Origin: Sphingobium lignivorans
Lineage (GTDB): Bacteria > Pseudomonadota > Alphaproteobacteria > Sphingomonadales > Sphingomonadaceae
NCBI RefSeq assembly: GCF_014203955.1
Contig: NZ_JACHKA010000001.1
Location: 4,004,001 to 4,068,000, forward strand
DNA length: 64,000 nt
Direction of reading: 5' to 3'
A program made the translations under genes and the position numbers. This document shows positions 26,852-36,545 of this stretch, piece after piece. The stretch's first letter is position 1, and the number at the start of each line of letters is the position of its first letter. Under the pieces are notes generated by a model that ran no database searches, was not told where the DNA came from, and saw only the letters and a list, made by a program, of their open reading frames with translations.

Positions 26852-27669
26852 GGGTTCTTCTCCTGCGAGTTGGACGGGGTTGGTGCATCCGTTTGGACAC
26901 CCAGGGTGGGATCGAGCGGCGATCCGAGCGGAAGCGTCGGTTCGGGCTGCGCTACCGGGCGGGCAGCGGGAGGCGCGGTGGGCGCCGTGTCGAGTTCGCG
27001 GCTCCAGTCGATGGCGTCGACATAGATGCCGAGCGGGTTCTTACGCAGGACATCGGCCGATGCCGGCGGGCGCGTGACCGTGGTCACGATCGCCGTCCAG
27101 CGGCTGACGCCCGCCTGAGACCCGCGCTCGAACGCCGTCTCCGTCCACTTCACCTGGAACGACTTGTCGGACGCCCGCACGACGCTGGTGACCTGCACCG
27201 AGACGGTGCGCTCGCCGACATTCGCGAACGGGGCTGCCGAGCGGGCATATTCGCCGAGGAACTGCGCGCCCCGCTTGGTCGCGAAGTCATAGGCTTCGAG
27301 CCAGTCGCGGCGCATCAGCACCGGGTCGAGCGACACAGCGCGGACATTGGTGATGAAATGTGAGAGGTGCCACGCGACCTGCGGATCGGTTGGGCGATAG
27401 TCGACATCGGCCGCCTGCACCGCGCGCGCTTCGCCGAGGCGGTCGACCTCGACCACATAGGGCGTCACCCGGCTTTGCAGCGACTGCCATGCAAGGCCGG
27501 CGGATGTCCCCGCGGTCAGGACGAGGCAACCGAACGCCATCAGCCGCCAGTTGCGTGCCTGCACCCGTGCCGACCCGATCCGCTCGTCCCAGAGCTGGCC
27601 GGCGCGCTGGTAGGGCGTCTCGGGAGGTGGCGTGCGCCCGTAGCGCTGCGCACTTCGCTTGAAGAACAT
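26848..27669 (-). CDS. trbF: Conjugal transfer protein TrbF (VirB8-like)
   Basis: Bitopic inner-membrane assembly factor, 273 residues. A cytoplasmic start (TPYQRAGQLWDERIGSARVQ) precedes a transmembrane helix at about 43-62 (LMAFGCLVLTAGTSAGLAW) and a VirB8/NTF2-like periplasmic domain (VAWHLSHFITNVRAVSLDPV, VKWTETAFERG, NPLGIYVDAIDWSREL). The tail after residue 235 is Pro/Ala-rich. Three bases separate it from trbL. Confidence 0.9.
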   Translation of the reverse strand: MFFKRSAQRYGRTPPPETPYQRAGQLWDERIGSARVQARNWRLMAFGCLVLTAGTSAGLAWQSLQSRVTPYVVEVDRLGEARAVQAADVDYRPTDPQVAWHLSHFITNVRAVSLDPVLMRRDWLEAYDFATKRGAQFLGEYARSAAPFANVGERTVSVQVTSVVRASDKSFQVKWTETAFERGSQAGVSRWTAIVTTVTRPPASADVLRKNPLGIYVDAIDWSRELDTAPTAPPAARPVAQPEPTLPLGSPLDPTLGVQTDAPTPSNSQEKNP

Positions 27670-27672
27670 GGC

Positions 27673-28998
27673 TCAGTCGTTCCTTTCCTTGATGTCGGGA
27701 GTGGCGGACGCGCCGCCGCGATCGCCTTGCTGGAGCGTATGGATCGCGAGTTGGCGGCGATGGCGGCTGGTCTGCTGGTCACGCATTGCCCGTGCCCAGG
27801 CGGGCGTGCCGCCGGTCTCCCCGCCGCCGCCCGGTCCACCCGAAGACGGTGCCGAAGAACCTTGGGCCGAGTTCTGGTTGAGCGCGTTCCATGCTGCTTG
27901 CCGGCCGCCAGCCGCGGCTTCGCCAAGACCCAACGATCCGCTGACACGCGACCGCGCGGCGTTTCCGGCAGCGCGCGCGACGCCGCCGAGGCCAGCACCG
28001 ACCGAAGGCGTGGACGCCGTTTCCTTGCCGAGGCTGTAGGCGGTCGATGCCGCCGACCCCATCGAGGTGCCGGCGCGGACAGCGCCAACCGCCGCGCCAC
28101 CGAGCGCGCGTGCCCCGCCGACCGCCGCGCCGCCCGCGAGCATCGTGACGCCAGCCGCGCCGAGTGTGGTGCCGAGTGCAGCGCCTGCGCCGAGTTGCGG
28201 CGCGCCGGAGACGAGGCCCGAGGCGATCGCAGGGCCGAAGATGCCGAGCCCGAACAGTGACAGGCTGGCCAGGACGAGGCTCATGGCCTGGCCGACGTCC
28301 GGCTCCTGCCCCTGAAGCGCGTCGGTGAACTCGGTGAAGAAATTGGAGCCGATGCCGACAATGACGGCGAGCACCATCACCTTGATGCCGGAACTGACGA
28401 CATTGCCCAGCACACGCTCGGCGAGGAAGCTGGTCCGGTTCCAAAGCGCGAACGGCACCAGGATGAAGCCGGCGAGGCTCGTCAGCTTGAACTCGAGGAT
28501 GCAGACGAACATCTGCACGGCGAGAATGAAGAAGGCGACGATCACCAGCGCCCAGGCGAACAGCAGCACCATGATCGTCAGGAAATTGTCGAAGAAGGTC
28601 GTGAACCCGACCATCTCGCTCGCCTGTTCGAGCAGCGGCCATGCCGCCGAAAAGCCGGTGCCCGCCAGACGCCCGGGCTTGAGCAGGTCGTCCGCGGACA
28701 GCGTGCCGCCGCCGGCGGTGAGGCCCGCCTGCGCGAACGAGCGGAAGATGATGTCGGCAAGGGTCGAGAAGCTATTCAGGATGAACGCGAACGCGCCGAC
28801 ATAGAGGATCTTCTTCAGGAAGCGGCCGATGACATTGTCCTCGCCGCCCATCGCCCAGAACAGGCCGGCGAGCGTGATGTCGATGCCGATCAACATTGCG
28901 GTCAGGAACCCGACTTCAGGCCCGAGTAGCCCGAACCCGCTGTCGATGTAGGTGATGAACGCCTGCAGGAAGCGATCGATGACGTTGAGGTCGTTCAA
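27673..28998 (-). CDS. trbL: Conjugal transfer protein TrbL (VirB6-like)
   Basis: Polytopic inner-membrane protein of the mating channel, 441 residues. Hydrophobic segments begin at about 20 (GPEVGFLTAMLIGIDITLAG) and continue to about 235, with the family stretch FFILAVQMFVCILEFKLTSL. The C-terminal half is Gly/Ala-rich and polar (ALGGAAVGAVRAGTSMGSAA). The start is inferred as TTG at 28998: AGGAAG lies eight bases upstream and LNDLNVIDRFLQAF is a normal beginning; reading further upstream gives only Arg/Pro-rich shadow. Confidence 0.87.
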   Translation of the reverse strand: MNDLNVIDRFLQAFITYIDSGFGLLGPEVGFLTAMLIGIDITLAGLFWAMGGEDNVIGRFLKKILYVGAFAFILNSFSTLADIIFRSFAQAGLTAGGGTLSADDLLKPGRLAGTGFSAAWPLLEQASEMVGFTTFFDNFLTIMVLLFAWALVIVAFFILAVQMFVCILEFKLTSLAGFILVPFALWNRTSFLAERVLGNVVSSGIKVMVLAVIVGIGSNFFTEFTDALQGQEPDVGQAMSLVLASLSLFGLGIFGPAIASGLVSGAPQLGAGAALGTTLGAAGVTMLAGGAAVGGARALGGAAVGAVRAGTSMGSAASTAYSLGKETASTPSVGAGLGGVARAAGNAARSRVSGSLGLGEAAAGGRQAAWNALNQNSAQGSSAPSSGGPGGGGETGGTPAWARAMRDQQTSRHRRQLAIHTLQQGDRGGASATPDIKERND

Positions 28999-29138
28999 GG
29001 CGGTTCTTCCTGCGTACGTGAAAGGTATGTCGCGGGACGCGGCTGGGGGAGCTGCGCCGCGCCCCGCGACGGCGACCGGCGGCCGGAGGGGGGCCGTCAG
29101 TCGCTGGTGACCGGATCGGGCCGTGCGGCCGACGGGGG

Positions 29139-29894
29139 CTATTGCGGCGTGTAGGCCGATCCGGAGCCGAGGAACTTCTTGGTCGCCGCGCGAGCTTCCG
29201 CGGCCTGCGTCGCGCGGCGCGCTTGTTCGACCGCTTCGCTGCGAAACTGCGCCGCCATCATGTGCTGAAGCTGGAACTGCTGCTTGGCGGTAAGCGCGAG
29301 GAGCTGGTTGGTCGCCTGCTGTGCCTGGAGCGACCCTTCCGCACCTTGGCTGCGCGCGACGATGTCGGCGAGCGCCCCGGTGTCGGTCTGGATGTTCTCG
29401 ACGACCTGCGCCTGCACCGTCATCGTCTGGCGGAATGCGCCCATGCTGGCATCCAGCCGCGCGCGGGCGTCGCGGATGCGGGCATCGGTGCGCAGCGCCG
29501 ACGAGAAGTCCTGCGGGAACAGCGACTGGAACTTGTCGTCGAGCTGGTCGACCCGGAAGTCGATCGCCTGCGCGCGGCCCATCAGGCGGTCGATCTCGGC
29601 GAGCTTGCGCTTCAGCGCTTCGAGCTGCGGGAAGTCGATGCGGCTGAGGTTCTTGCCCATGTTCACCAGCATCTGCGCTTCGTTCTGGAGCTGCTGGATC
29701 TGCTGGTTGACACTCTGGAGCGTGCGCGCGGCGGTCAGGATGTTCTGCGCATAGTTGCTGGGATCGAACACGACGCCGCCGAACTGTGCATGGGCCGGCG
29801 TCGCGGTCATCGTGATCACGCCCATGCCGAGCGAGCCGCAGGTACCGAGGCCGAGGACGGCCGCGATCACATGCTTTCGAGTAGGGATACGCAT
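29139..29894 (-). CDS. trbJ: Conjugal transfer protein TrbJ
   Basis: Exported mating-pair formation protein (VirB5-like position), 251 residues. A signal peptide (residues 1-36, ending ATPAHAQ) precedes FDPSNYAQNILTAARTLQSV and long coiled-coil helices rich in Gln (VNQQIQQLQNEAQMLVNMGK). The start overlaps the trbE stop codon (ATGA). A 140-base gap to trbL has no gene; elements of this type often carry a trbK-like entry-exclusion gene there, and none is visible. Confidence 0.88.
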   Translation of the reverse strand: MRIPTRKHVIAAVLGLGTCGSLGMGVITMTATPAHAQFGGVVFDPSNYAQNILTAARTLQSVNQQIQQLQNEAQMLVNMGKNLSRIDFPQLEALKRKLAEIDRLMGRAQAIDFRVDQLDDKFQSLFPQDFSSALRTDARIRDARARLDASMGAFRQTMTVQAQVVENIQTDTGALADIVARSQGAEGSLQAQQATNQLLALTAKQQFQLQHMMAAQFRSEAVEQARRATQAAEARAATKKFLGSGSAYTPQ

Positions 29895-31420
29895 TACTTG
29901 TCTCCTTCTTGGGGGGCTTGGGGAGTGGGAGGACCGGGGAAGTCAGCGGCGAGATCGGCGGCCCAGTCGAGGCCGGCATTGCGCAGGAAGGCTTCGGCAA
30001 AGCGGTCGCGGCCATGTTCGGCGAAGGTCGCATCGATCCGCGCCTGCGCCGCAGGGTCGGACGAGCCGCATAGCGCGAGCGCGACCGGACCGAGGCCCAG
30101 TTCGAACAGCCGGTTGCCGCGCGCGGATTGGAGGTAATAGTGCCGCTTGGGCGTCGCTCGCGCGATCAGCTCGATCTGACGGTCGTTGAGGCCGAAGCGC
30201 GCATAGATGTCATGGCCCTGCGGCTCGCTCGCGCGGTCGTTGGGGAGCAGGATGCGCTGCGGACAGCTTTCGATGATGGCTGGGGCAATCGCGGAGCCGG
30301 CGATGTCGGCAAGGCTCTGCGTCGCGAACAGCACCGCGACATTCTTCTTGCGCAGCACCTTCAGCCATTCGCGGATGCGCGCGGCGAACAGCGGATGGTC
30401 GAGGAAGATCCAAGCCTCGTCGAGGATCAGCAGGGTCGGCCGCCCGTCGAACCGCTCCTCCAGCCTGTGGAACAGATAGGTCAGCACCGGCGCGACCGCT
30501 CCGGTCTGTCCCATCAGCGCCTCGGTCTCGAAGCATTGGACGTCGGCGGGCGTGAGATGCTGTTCGGCCGCATCCAGCAACCGGCCGTGCGGCCCTTCGA
30601 GCGTATAGGGCTGAAGCGCGATGCGCAGCGCGTTCGACTGGAGCAGCAGCGCGAGGCCGGTCATGGTCCGCTCCTCGCGCGGGGCAGAGGCAAGGCTGCC
30701 AAGCGCCGTCCAGATCGCATCCTTCACTTCGGGCGTGACGGGTACATTCTCGTGCGCCAGCAACGCCGCGATCCATTCGGCGGCCCAGCTGCGCTCATTG
30801 GCGTCGTCGATGTTCGCGAGCGGCTGGAAGGCGAGCGTCTCGCCGTCGGCTTCGGCCGATCCGAGGGCATGATGGGCGCCGCCCATCGCCAGCACGGCGG
30901 CACGCGCGCTGTTGCCCTTGTCGAAGATATAGATCTGAGCGGCCGGGTAGCGGCGGAACTGGAGCGCGATCAGGCTCAACAGCACCGACTTGCCGGCGCC
31001 GGTCGGTCCAACGACCATCATGTGCCCGACATCGCCGACATGAGTGGAGAGCCGGAACGGCGTCGAACCGGCGGTCTTCGCGACCAGCAGTGGCGGACCA
31101 TCGAGATGCGCGTTGCGCACCGGGCCGGCCCATACCGACGAGAGCGGCATCAGGTGCGCGAGGTTGAGCGTGTGGACCAGCGGCTGCCGGACATTCGCAT
31201 AGACATGCCCCGGCAGCGACGAGAGCCAGGCTTCGACCGCGTTAACGCTCTCGCGCACGCAGGTGAAGCCGAGACCGTTGACGATGCGCTCGACAGCGCG
31301 GACCTTGTCCTCGACCGCGGCACGGCTGCGATCGGTGACGGTGATCGTCGTGGTCAGATAGCCGAAGGCGACATGGTCGCCGCCGAGTGCCTGAAGCGCC
31401 TGGTCGGCCTCGCCGACCTC
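29894..31420 (-). pseudogene. trbE: trbE (VirB4-like ATPase), N-terminus deleted
   Basis: The C-terminal two thirds of TrbE, the T4SS assembly ATPase, about 500 of about 815 residues. It retains DHVAFGYLTTTITVTD, Walker A VVGPTGAGKSVLLSL, Walker B LLILDEAWIFLD, KNVAVLFATQSLADI and the end YYLQSARGNRLFELGLGPVALAL. Upstream of about 31420 the frame stays open to 31801 but shows no TrbE sequence; that DNA belongs to a DUF2958 gene on the other strand. The first 250-300 residues, and the trbD, trbC and trbB genes that normally precede trbE, are gone. Confidence 0.87.
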
Positions 31421-31642
31421 GGGTTCGGCTGTCCCGAGCTTGGCCCGTTCAGCCTCTCGGAAATCGCCTCGGTACGGCTTCCCTACGGCCTGCGGATCGA
31501 GCGCGACATCGCGTTCGAAGGCCGGTTCGCACTGTCGATCTGGGCAGCGTGGAGCCGCCGCGCCGGGTCGATCATCCACGGCGAGGCGCTGCTGCGCCGG
31601 ATGCCAAAAGGTCAGGAAATCGGGCCGCCGCCCGAACTGTGA
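31406..31642 (+). pseudogene. DUF2958 protein, C-terminal fragment
   Basis: About 78 residues ending at the TGA at 31640: LADLGFGCPELGPFSLSEIA, then LPYGLRIERDIAFEGRFALS and AAWSRRAGSI. This is the C-terminal half of DUF2958, a small protein common in alphaproteobacterial ICEs next to the ParB-like gene. Its 5' half is missing and the sequence runs straight into antisense trbE, marking a deletion endpoint. No usable start codon or promoter is evident. Confidence 0.8.
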
Positions 31643-31694
31643 GCAAGCCCGCCGGTCCCGGCGGGGACCGGCTTTCATCAGAAAGGAATGACCC

Positions 31695-33435
31695 ATGACC
31701 CTTATGTTCATCGCGCAGGACCGCCTGTCGGTCAGCAAGACCAACATGCGGCACAGCCGCAAGGCCCCAGATGTCAGCGACATCCTGCCCACCATCCGCA
31801 AGCGCGGCGTGATCCAGACTTTGCTGGTCCGCGCCTGCCAGGCCGAAGGCGATTATGAGATCGTCGCGGGCGCGCGGCGCTTCCACGCCGCACAGCTGGT
31901 CGCTGCCGAAACCGGCGAGGGCCGAGCCGCTGCCGTGCCGCGTGCTGGCGGCTGGCGACGACGCCGCCGCCATCGAGGCGTCGATGATCGAGAACCTCGC
32001 GCGGCTCGACGCCGACGAGGTGACGCAATGGGAAACATTCACTCGGCTGGTCAGGGAAGGCCGCGAAGTGGCGGACATTTCCGAGACCTTCGGGCTTCCC
32101 GAACTCACCATCCGCCGCGTGCTGGCGCTCGGCAATCTCATGCCGCGCGTCCGCGACCTCTACCGCCGCGAGGAGATCGACCGGGCGACCGTTCGCCACC
32201 TCACCATGGCGAGCAAGGCGCAGCAGCGCGCTTGGCTGGCGCTGCTCGACGACTCGAATGCCTATGTCCCGACTGGCCACAATCTCAAGGCGTGGCTGCT
32301 CGGCGGGCAGTCGATCAGCGCCGCGCATGCACTGTTCGACCTCGACGGGTTCAAGGGCGCGTTGGTCGCCGACCTGTTCGGCGAGGACCGCTATTTCGCG
32401 GACGCCGATGCGTTCTGGACTGCGCAGAATGCGGCGATCGACGAGCGGCGCGAAGCCTATCTCGACGCCGGTTGGAGCGATGTCGTGATCGTGCCGCCGA
32501 GCGAGCACTTCGCCACTTGGGAGTATGAGAAGGCAGCGAAGCGCAAAGGCGGGCGCGTCTATGTCGATGTCCGGCAAACAGGCGAGGTGACCTTCCACGA
32601 AGGTTATCTGACCCGCGCCGAGGCCCGCCGCGTTGCGCGTGGCGAGCCGGTGACAAGCGCCGAGAAGCCTACACGGCCCGAGATCACCAGCGCCATGCAG
32701 ACCTATGTCGACCTGCACCGCCATGCCGCCGTGCGCGCCGCGATGTGCGGCCATGGCGGGGTGGCGCTGCGCTTGATGGTCGCCCATGCCATCGTCGGTT
32801 CGCCGCTCTGGACCGTGCGCCCCGACGCGCAGTCCACGCGGAACGACGATGTGCGCGAGAGCGTCGAGACCAGCCTCGCCGAAACCCGCTTCGATGAGCA
32901 TCGCCGCGCGGTGCTGGCGGTGCTTGACCTCTCGCCCGACGAGCCGACCGTTACCGGCGGCAATGGCGACGACCATGGCCTTTGCCAGCTGTTCCACCGC
33001 CTGCTGGAGCTTCCCGATGGCGTCGTGCTCGACATCGTCGCGGTGGCGATGGGCGAGACGCTGGCGGTCGGCAGTGCCGCCGTCGAGGCGGTCGGCAACC
33101 ATCTTGCCATCGACATGGCCGATTGGTGGGAGGCCGATGCCTGCCTGTTCGAACTGGTCCGCGACCGCGAGGTGTCGCACGCATTGCTCGCCGAAATCGC
33201 GGGCGATGTCGTCGCCAAGGCCAACGAGAACGAGAAGGCCAAGACCGTCCGGAAGATCGCCCGCGATCATATCGCGGGGGCCGATGGACGCGCGAAGGTC
33301 GAGCGATGGGTGCCGCGCTGGATGCGATTCGCGCCCTCCGCCTACACGGCGCGCGGTGGGGTCGGGACGGTCGCCGCCGCCGCCCGCGCGGCGCGCGTGG
33401 AGCCTCGGCCCGAGCCGGAGAAGCTCGCCGCCTGA
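31695..33435 (+). pseudogene. ParB/RepB-like nuclease-domain protein, frameshifted
   Basis: ICE-type ParB-domain protein of about 580 residues. The N-terminal ParB fold reads from ATG 31695 (after AAGGA): MRHSRKAPDVSDILPTIRKR and YEIVAGARRFHAA. The sequence then continues in the next frame as LPCRVLAAGDDAAAIEASMI, ENLARLDADEVTQWETF and onward to 33435. The two parts join at about 31916-31924 if one G is removed. Family members read through here, so it is a frameshift or a read error. In these elements the gene follows DUF2958, as it does here, and may serve maintenance or transfer control. Confidence 0.8.
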
Positions 33436-33445
33436 TCGGAAAAGG

Positions 33446-33478
33446 GACGCGGGCGGCGGGTCAAGGACCGCCCGCGTC
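33446..33478 (+). terminator. Strong hairpin after the ParB-like gene
   Basis: Perfect 11-bp stem GACGCGGGCGG/CCGCCCGCGTC with an 11-base loop, ten bases past the stop. No T-run follows, so termination is not certain. Confidence 0.5.
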
Positions 33479-33608
33479 TCCCCGGCTTGCGACCCGAGGT
33501 CCGAAAAAATCGCGCCGCGCGCCTCGACCCCAGCATCGGGTGAACAGCGCCCCACGCTGTTCAAGTCATGCCGGGGGCATGACCGACCCGATGCTCCTCG
33601 GCGCGCGG

Positions 33609-33962
33609 CTAGTTTGGCTGGCTGCCGACACAGTCGAGCAGCAGCAGGCGCAGTTGCCGGGCGTTCTCCGCGAGCGCGGCTTCGTCGGCTTCGCCGTCAT
33701 TCTCCAGCGCCACCGACAGCGCCGTGATCACCGCCCCGAGCAGTTGCAGGCGCACGGTGGCGGCGTCGAGCGCGCGCGCCGACGTCCTGGCCAGCCTCGC
33801 CGCGTCCGCGAGATCGTCAATGGCGGCCTGCGCCGCCATGCCGGTCGAGATGCCTGTGGGCATCATCGTCTCGATCGTTTCGAGCAGCGCATCGGCATGC
33901 CGTTGCAGGCCGCTGGCGTCGCGCATCAGGCTGTCGACGAGTTCGGAAACCTTCGCCGTCAC
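33609..33962 (-). CDS. Hypothetical helical protein downstream of HU
   Basis: A 117-residue, Ala/Leu-rich, apparently all-helical protein (VSELVDSLMRDASGLQRHAD, then IDDLADAARLARTSARALDA). No family recognised. The GTG at 33962 overlaps the HU stop (GTGA), which supports translation as the second gene of an HU operon. Confidence 0.55.
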   Translation of the reverse strand: MTAKVSELVDSLMRDASGLQRHADALLETIETMMPTGISTGMAAQAAIDDLADAARLARTSARALDAATVRLQLLGAVITALSVALENDGEADEAALAENARQLRLLLLDCVGSQPN

Positions 33963-34234
33963 CGCTTGGCGAGCCGGTCCTTGAGCGCCCTCGCGGCCCG
34001 GAATCCGACCCGCGTCGAGGGGCCGATCACGATCGTTTCGTCGCTCCTCGGGTTGCGGCCCGGCCGCGCGGCACGCCGCGATACCGAGAATTTGCCGAAC
34101 CCGGCGAGCGCGACATCGCCCTTAGTGACGCCGTCCGCGATCGCTTCGAGCACCGCCGCCACCTGCGCGCGGGCGTCAGCCTTGCTGATTCCATGACGCG
34201 CGGCGAGCGCATCGGCGATGTCTTTGCTGGCCAA
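33959..34234 (-). CDS. HU-family DNA-binding protein
   Basis: A 91-residue HU/IHF-like protein. The dimerisation helices (MASKDIADALAARHGISKAD) are followed by VALAGFGKFSVSRRAARPGR, NPRSDETIVIGPSTRVGF and a basic helix FRAARALKDRL. It differs from chromosomal HU enough to be element-encoded; a role in intasome or transfer-complex architecture is plausible but inferred. Divergent from DUF736. Confidence 0.88.
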   Translation of the reverse strand: MASKDIADALAARHGISKADARAQVAAVLEAIADGVTKGDVALAGFGKFSVSRRAARPGRNPRSDETIVIGPSTRVGFRAARALKDRLAKR

Positions 34235-34596
34235 TGTTCCGCCCCCTTATTTGGCTGCCGGCTCCGCTAAGGGATACGGAGCCGACGCCGGTTGAGACAT
34301 GCGATCACGGGCTTTGGGTAACGCCGAGCGTGCTGATGACACCGCTTTTCTGATCGACACCGCCCGATGACCTCTTCTGGACGGCGGCCTGCGGCAGGCC
34401 GTCCGGCCCCGCAACGCGGGGCCACGAACTATCTTCCCCGGGCGCGTCCCGCGCCCTCCTCGCGCAGCAAGATAGCCCGCGCCCCGCGCCCTCCGCTGTG
34501 CTTCGGCCCTGTGGGTGCAGCGCCGTCCTGGCTGCCGCCGATGTCCGCCTGTCGAGGCCGCAACGGACGGCTTCGCGAGCAAAAGGAGATGACATC
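34235..34596. other. Gene-free divergent region between HU and DUF736
   Basis: 362 bases without a credible gene; the open frames on both strands are Arg/Pro-rich shadows. It must carry the promoters of hu (minus) and DUF736 (plus). A GC-rich inverted repeat (GGCCTG CGG CAGGCC) lies near 34388-34402. No operator could be defined. Confidence 0.5.
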
Positions 34597-34896
34597 ATGG
34601 CACAGATCGGCACCTTCACCCGCGACGAGAGCGGCATTTTCTCCGGCACGATCCGGACCCTCACCCTCAACACCAAGGCCACGATCCGGCCGAGCGAGCG
34701 CGACAACGACAAGGCTCCCGACCACCGAATCTACGCCGGCGCGGTCGAGATTGGGGCGGCGTGGACCAAGTCCGCGCGCGAGACCGGCACGGAATATCTC
34801 AGCCTCAAGATCGACGATCCGTCGCTGCCCGCGCCGATCTACGCGCAACTCGTCCAAGGCGACCTTCCCGAGTGGAAGCTGATCTGGTCGCGGTGA
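34597..34896 (+). CDS. DUF736 family protein
   Basis: A 99-residue protein: MAQIGTFTRDESGIFSGTIR, then a beta-rich centre and EYLSLKIDDPSLPAPIYAQL. DUF736 is a hallmark of alphaproteobacterial ICEs and plasmids, usually next to DUF2840/traF genes, as here. Function unknown. ATG at 34597 follows AAGGAG. Confidence 0.9.
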   Translation: MAQIGTFTRDESGIFSGTIRTLTLNTKATIRPSERDNDKAPDHRIYAGAVEIGAAWTKSARETGTEYLSLKIDDPSLPAPIYAQLVQGDLPEWKLIWSR

Positions 34897-35016
34897 CCGG
34901 GCACCGGGGGTGTCGAAACCGGAAATCGGTTCGACACTCCCGCCGCCGGGTCGGGCGCGGGAGGTTCGGGGACGCGCCGGCACTCTCGCCGCCGCGAGAT
35001 TCGGATCCCGACGACC

Positions 35017-35247
35017 ATGCAGGACGACACCGACATCGACAGGGCCGGCCGCGCAAAGCGCGGCTCGCCCTTTCTCACGACCGACCAGGCTGCGGCCTAT
35101 CTGAAGATCTCAGCCAAATCGCTGAAGCGGCTGCGGCGCGACGGCAAAGGGCCGGCGTTCCGCCGTCATTGCCGCTTCGTCCAATATCACATCGACGACC
35201 TCGACAGCTGGAGCCGCGACAGCGGTGCGCAGGAGAAATGCCAGTGA
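35017..35247 (+). CDS. Small helix-turn-helix protein
   Basis: A 76-residue protein with an excisionase/MerR-type winged HTH: FLTTDQAAAYLKISAKSLKR, LRRDGKGPAFRR and VQYHIDDLDSW. It probably regulates the traF operon or assists element dynamics. Its stop overlaps the traF ATG by ten bases, indicating coupling. ATG at 35017. Confidence 0.75.
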   Translation: MQDDTDIDRAGRAKRGSPFLTTDQAAAYLKISAKSLKRLRRDGKGPAFRRHCRFVQYHIDDLDSWSRDSGAQEKCQ

Positions 35248-35825
35248 GCGGGCGTCGGCAGGCGGGCGGCGAGGCGCAGCTGCTCGCCTGGGGCGACGCC
35301 TTGCGGGTTGCGAAGCTGCGTCGCCGCAGGCTCAAAATTCGCATGGCCGTGGCCGCGATCGGCATGGCGATCGTGCTCGGCTCCGCTGTTTTTCCGCCCG
35401 CGCCACGGCTCGTCTGGAACGCCTCGGCGAGCGCGCCGATCGGCCTTTACGCGGTATCGCCCGGGGGGCTTGCCGAGCCCGGCGACATGGTGATTGCGCG
35501 TGTGCCCGAGCCGTATCGCCGGCTCGCCGCGACCCGCCGCTACCTGCCGATCAACGTGCCGCTGGTGAAGCGCGTGAAGGCCGCTGCCGGCGACGAGGTC
35601 TGCGCGCTCGGGCAGGAAATCTTCGTCAACGGGCGCTGGATCGCCGAGCGCCTTGTCGCCGATGGAGCCGGCCGGCGAATGCCGCTGTGGAGCGGCTGCG
35701 TCCGGCTTCGCGGGCGGCAGGTGTTCCTGCTGATGGATGCGCAGGCATCGTTCGATGGGCGCTATTTCGGGGTGACCGAGGGCGATGACATCATCGGCAA
35801 GGCGCGGCTGCTATGGGCACGGTGA
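35238..35825 (+). CDS. traF: Conjugative S26-family signal peptidase TraF
   Basis: Membrane-anchored serine peptidase, 195 residues, that matures the TrbC pilin in trb-type systems. An N-terminal transmembrane helix (about 36-52) is followed by box B NASASAPIGLY with catalytic Ser65 and PLVKRVKAAAGDEVC with Lys111, then GDDIIGKARLLW at the end. trbC is absent from this element, so the substrate is missing here. ATG at 35238 follows AGGAG. Confidence 0.88.
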   Translation: MPVSGRRQAGGEAQLLAWGDALRVAKLRRRRLKIRMAVAAIGMAIVLGSAVFPPAPRLVWNASASAPIGLYAVSPGGLAEPGDMVIARVPEPYRRLAATRRYLPINVPLVKRVKAAAGDEVCALGQEIFVNGRWIAERLVADGAGRRMPLWSGCVRLRGRQVFLLMDAQASFDGRYFGVTEGDDIIGKARLLWAR

Positions 35826-36424
35826 GGCTCTGGATCGCCGCCGTCGCGCTGGCGTTCGCCAGTCCCGCGCACGCGGAAACCGTCGCCAAGTGGCGATCCT
35901 ATATCAACGAGGCTTCGGCCCGGTTCGGCGTACCGGTCGCGTGGATCGAGCGCGTGATGCGAGCCGAAAGCGGTGGGCGGACGACCCTGGCCGGCCGTCC
36001 GATCCGCTCATCTGCGGGTGCGATGGGCCTGATGCAGTTGATGCCCGGCACCTGGGCCGATATGCGCGAGCGGTTGGGGCTCGGCACCAACCCGGACGAT
36101 CCGCACGAGAACATCCTAGCCGGCACGCTCTACCTCCGGCTGATGTACGATCGGTTCGGTTATCCCGGCGTGTTCGCAGCCTACAACGCCGGTCCCAAGC
36201 GCTATGCAGACTATCTGGCCGGACGGGTCAGGCTGCCGTCCGAGACGGTCGGCTACCTCGCCAGCGTCGCGCCTGCCGTACCAGGCCCGGTGCCTACGCC
36301 GGTGCGTCCAGCGGCTCCACCGTCGATCTTCGCAGTGCGCAGGGATGTGCGGGCAGCGGGTCCAGCGGAGACTAATCCTTCCCCAACGTCGTCGCTTTTC
36401 GTCGCACTGTCGCAGCGGAATTGA
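35813..36424 (+). CDS. Lytic transglycosylase (VirB1-like)
   Basis: Exported murein-cleaving enzyme, 203 residues, that opens the wall for the mating channel. A signal peptide (residues 1-21, ending AHAE) precedes the SLT domain: catalytic Glu52 in MRAESGGRT, AMGLMQLMPGTW, and YNAGPKRY with the conserved Asn-Ala-Gly. The start overlaps traF by 13 bases. A Pro-rich tail (about 160-195) is not part of the catalytic fold. Confidence 0.9.
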   Translation: MGTVRLWIAAVALAFASPAHAETVAKWRSYINEASARFGVPVAWIERVMRAESGGRTTLAGRPIRSSAGAMGLMQLMPGTWADMRERLGLGTNPDDPHENILAGTLYLRLMYDRFGYPGVFAAYNAGPKRYADYLAGRVRLPSETVGYLASVAPAVPGPVPTPVRPAAPPSIFAVRRDVRAAGPAETNPSPTSSLFVALSQRN

Positions 36425-36545
36425 TCGTGATGTGGTGCGTGACCGAGAGGGAGGAAGCTCGTCTCGACAGACCCAGCATGACGGCTGGCGGAGCGGCTCT
36501 CAAACGCCGTTCTCGATGGTGGGAACGCAAGCGTTGGAGGTCATC

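Noticed and set aside
29001..30033. Minus-strand extension of trbL upstream through trbJ
   Set aside because: Arg/Pro-rich shadow of trbJ and trbE; the TTG at 28998 with a good ribosome site explains trbL.
30128..31405. Long plus-strand frame antisense to trbE
   Set aside because: Composition is that of a shadow; only its last 78 codons (after 31405) are real DUF2958 sequence.
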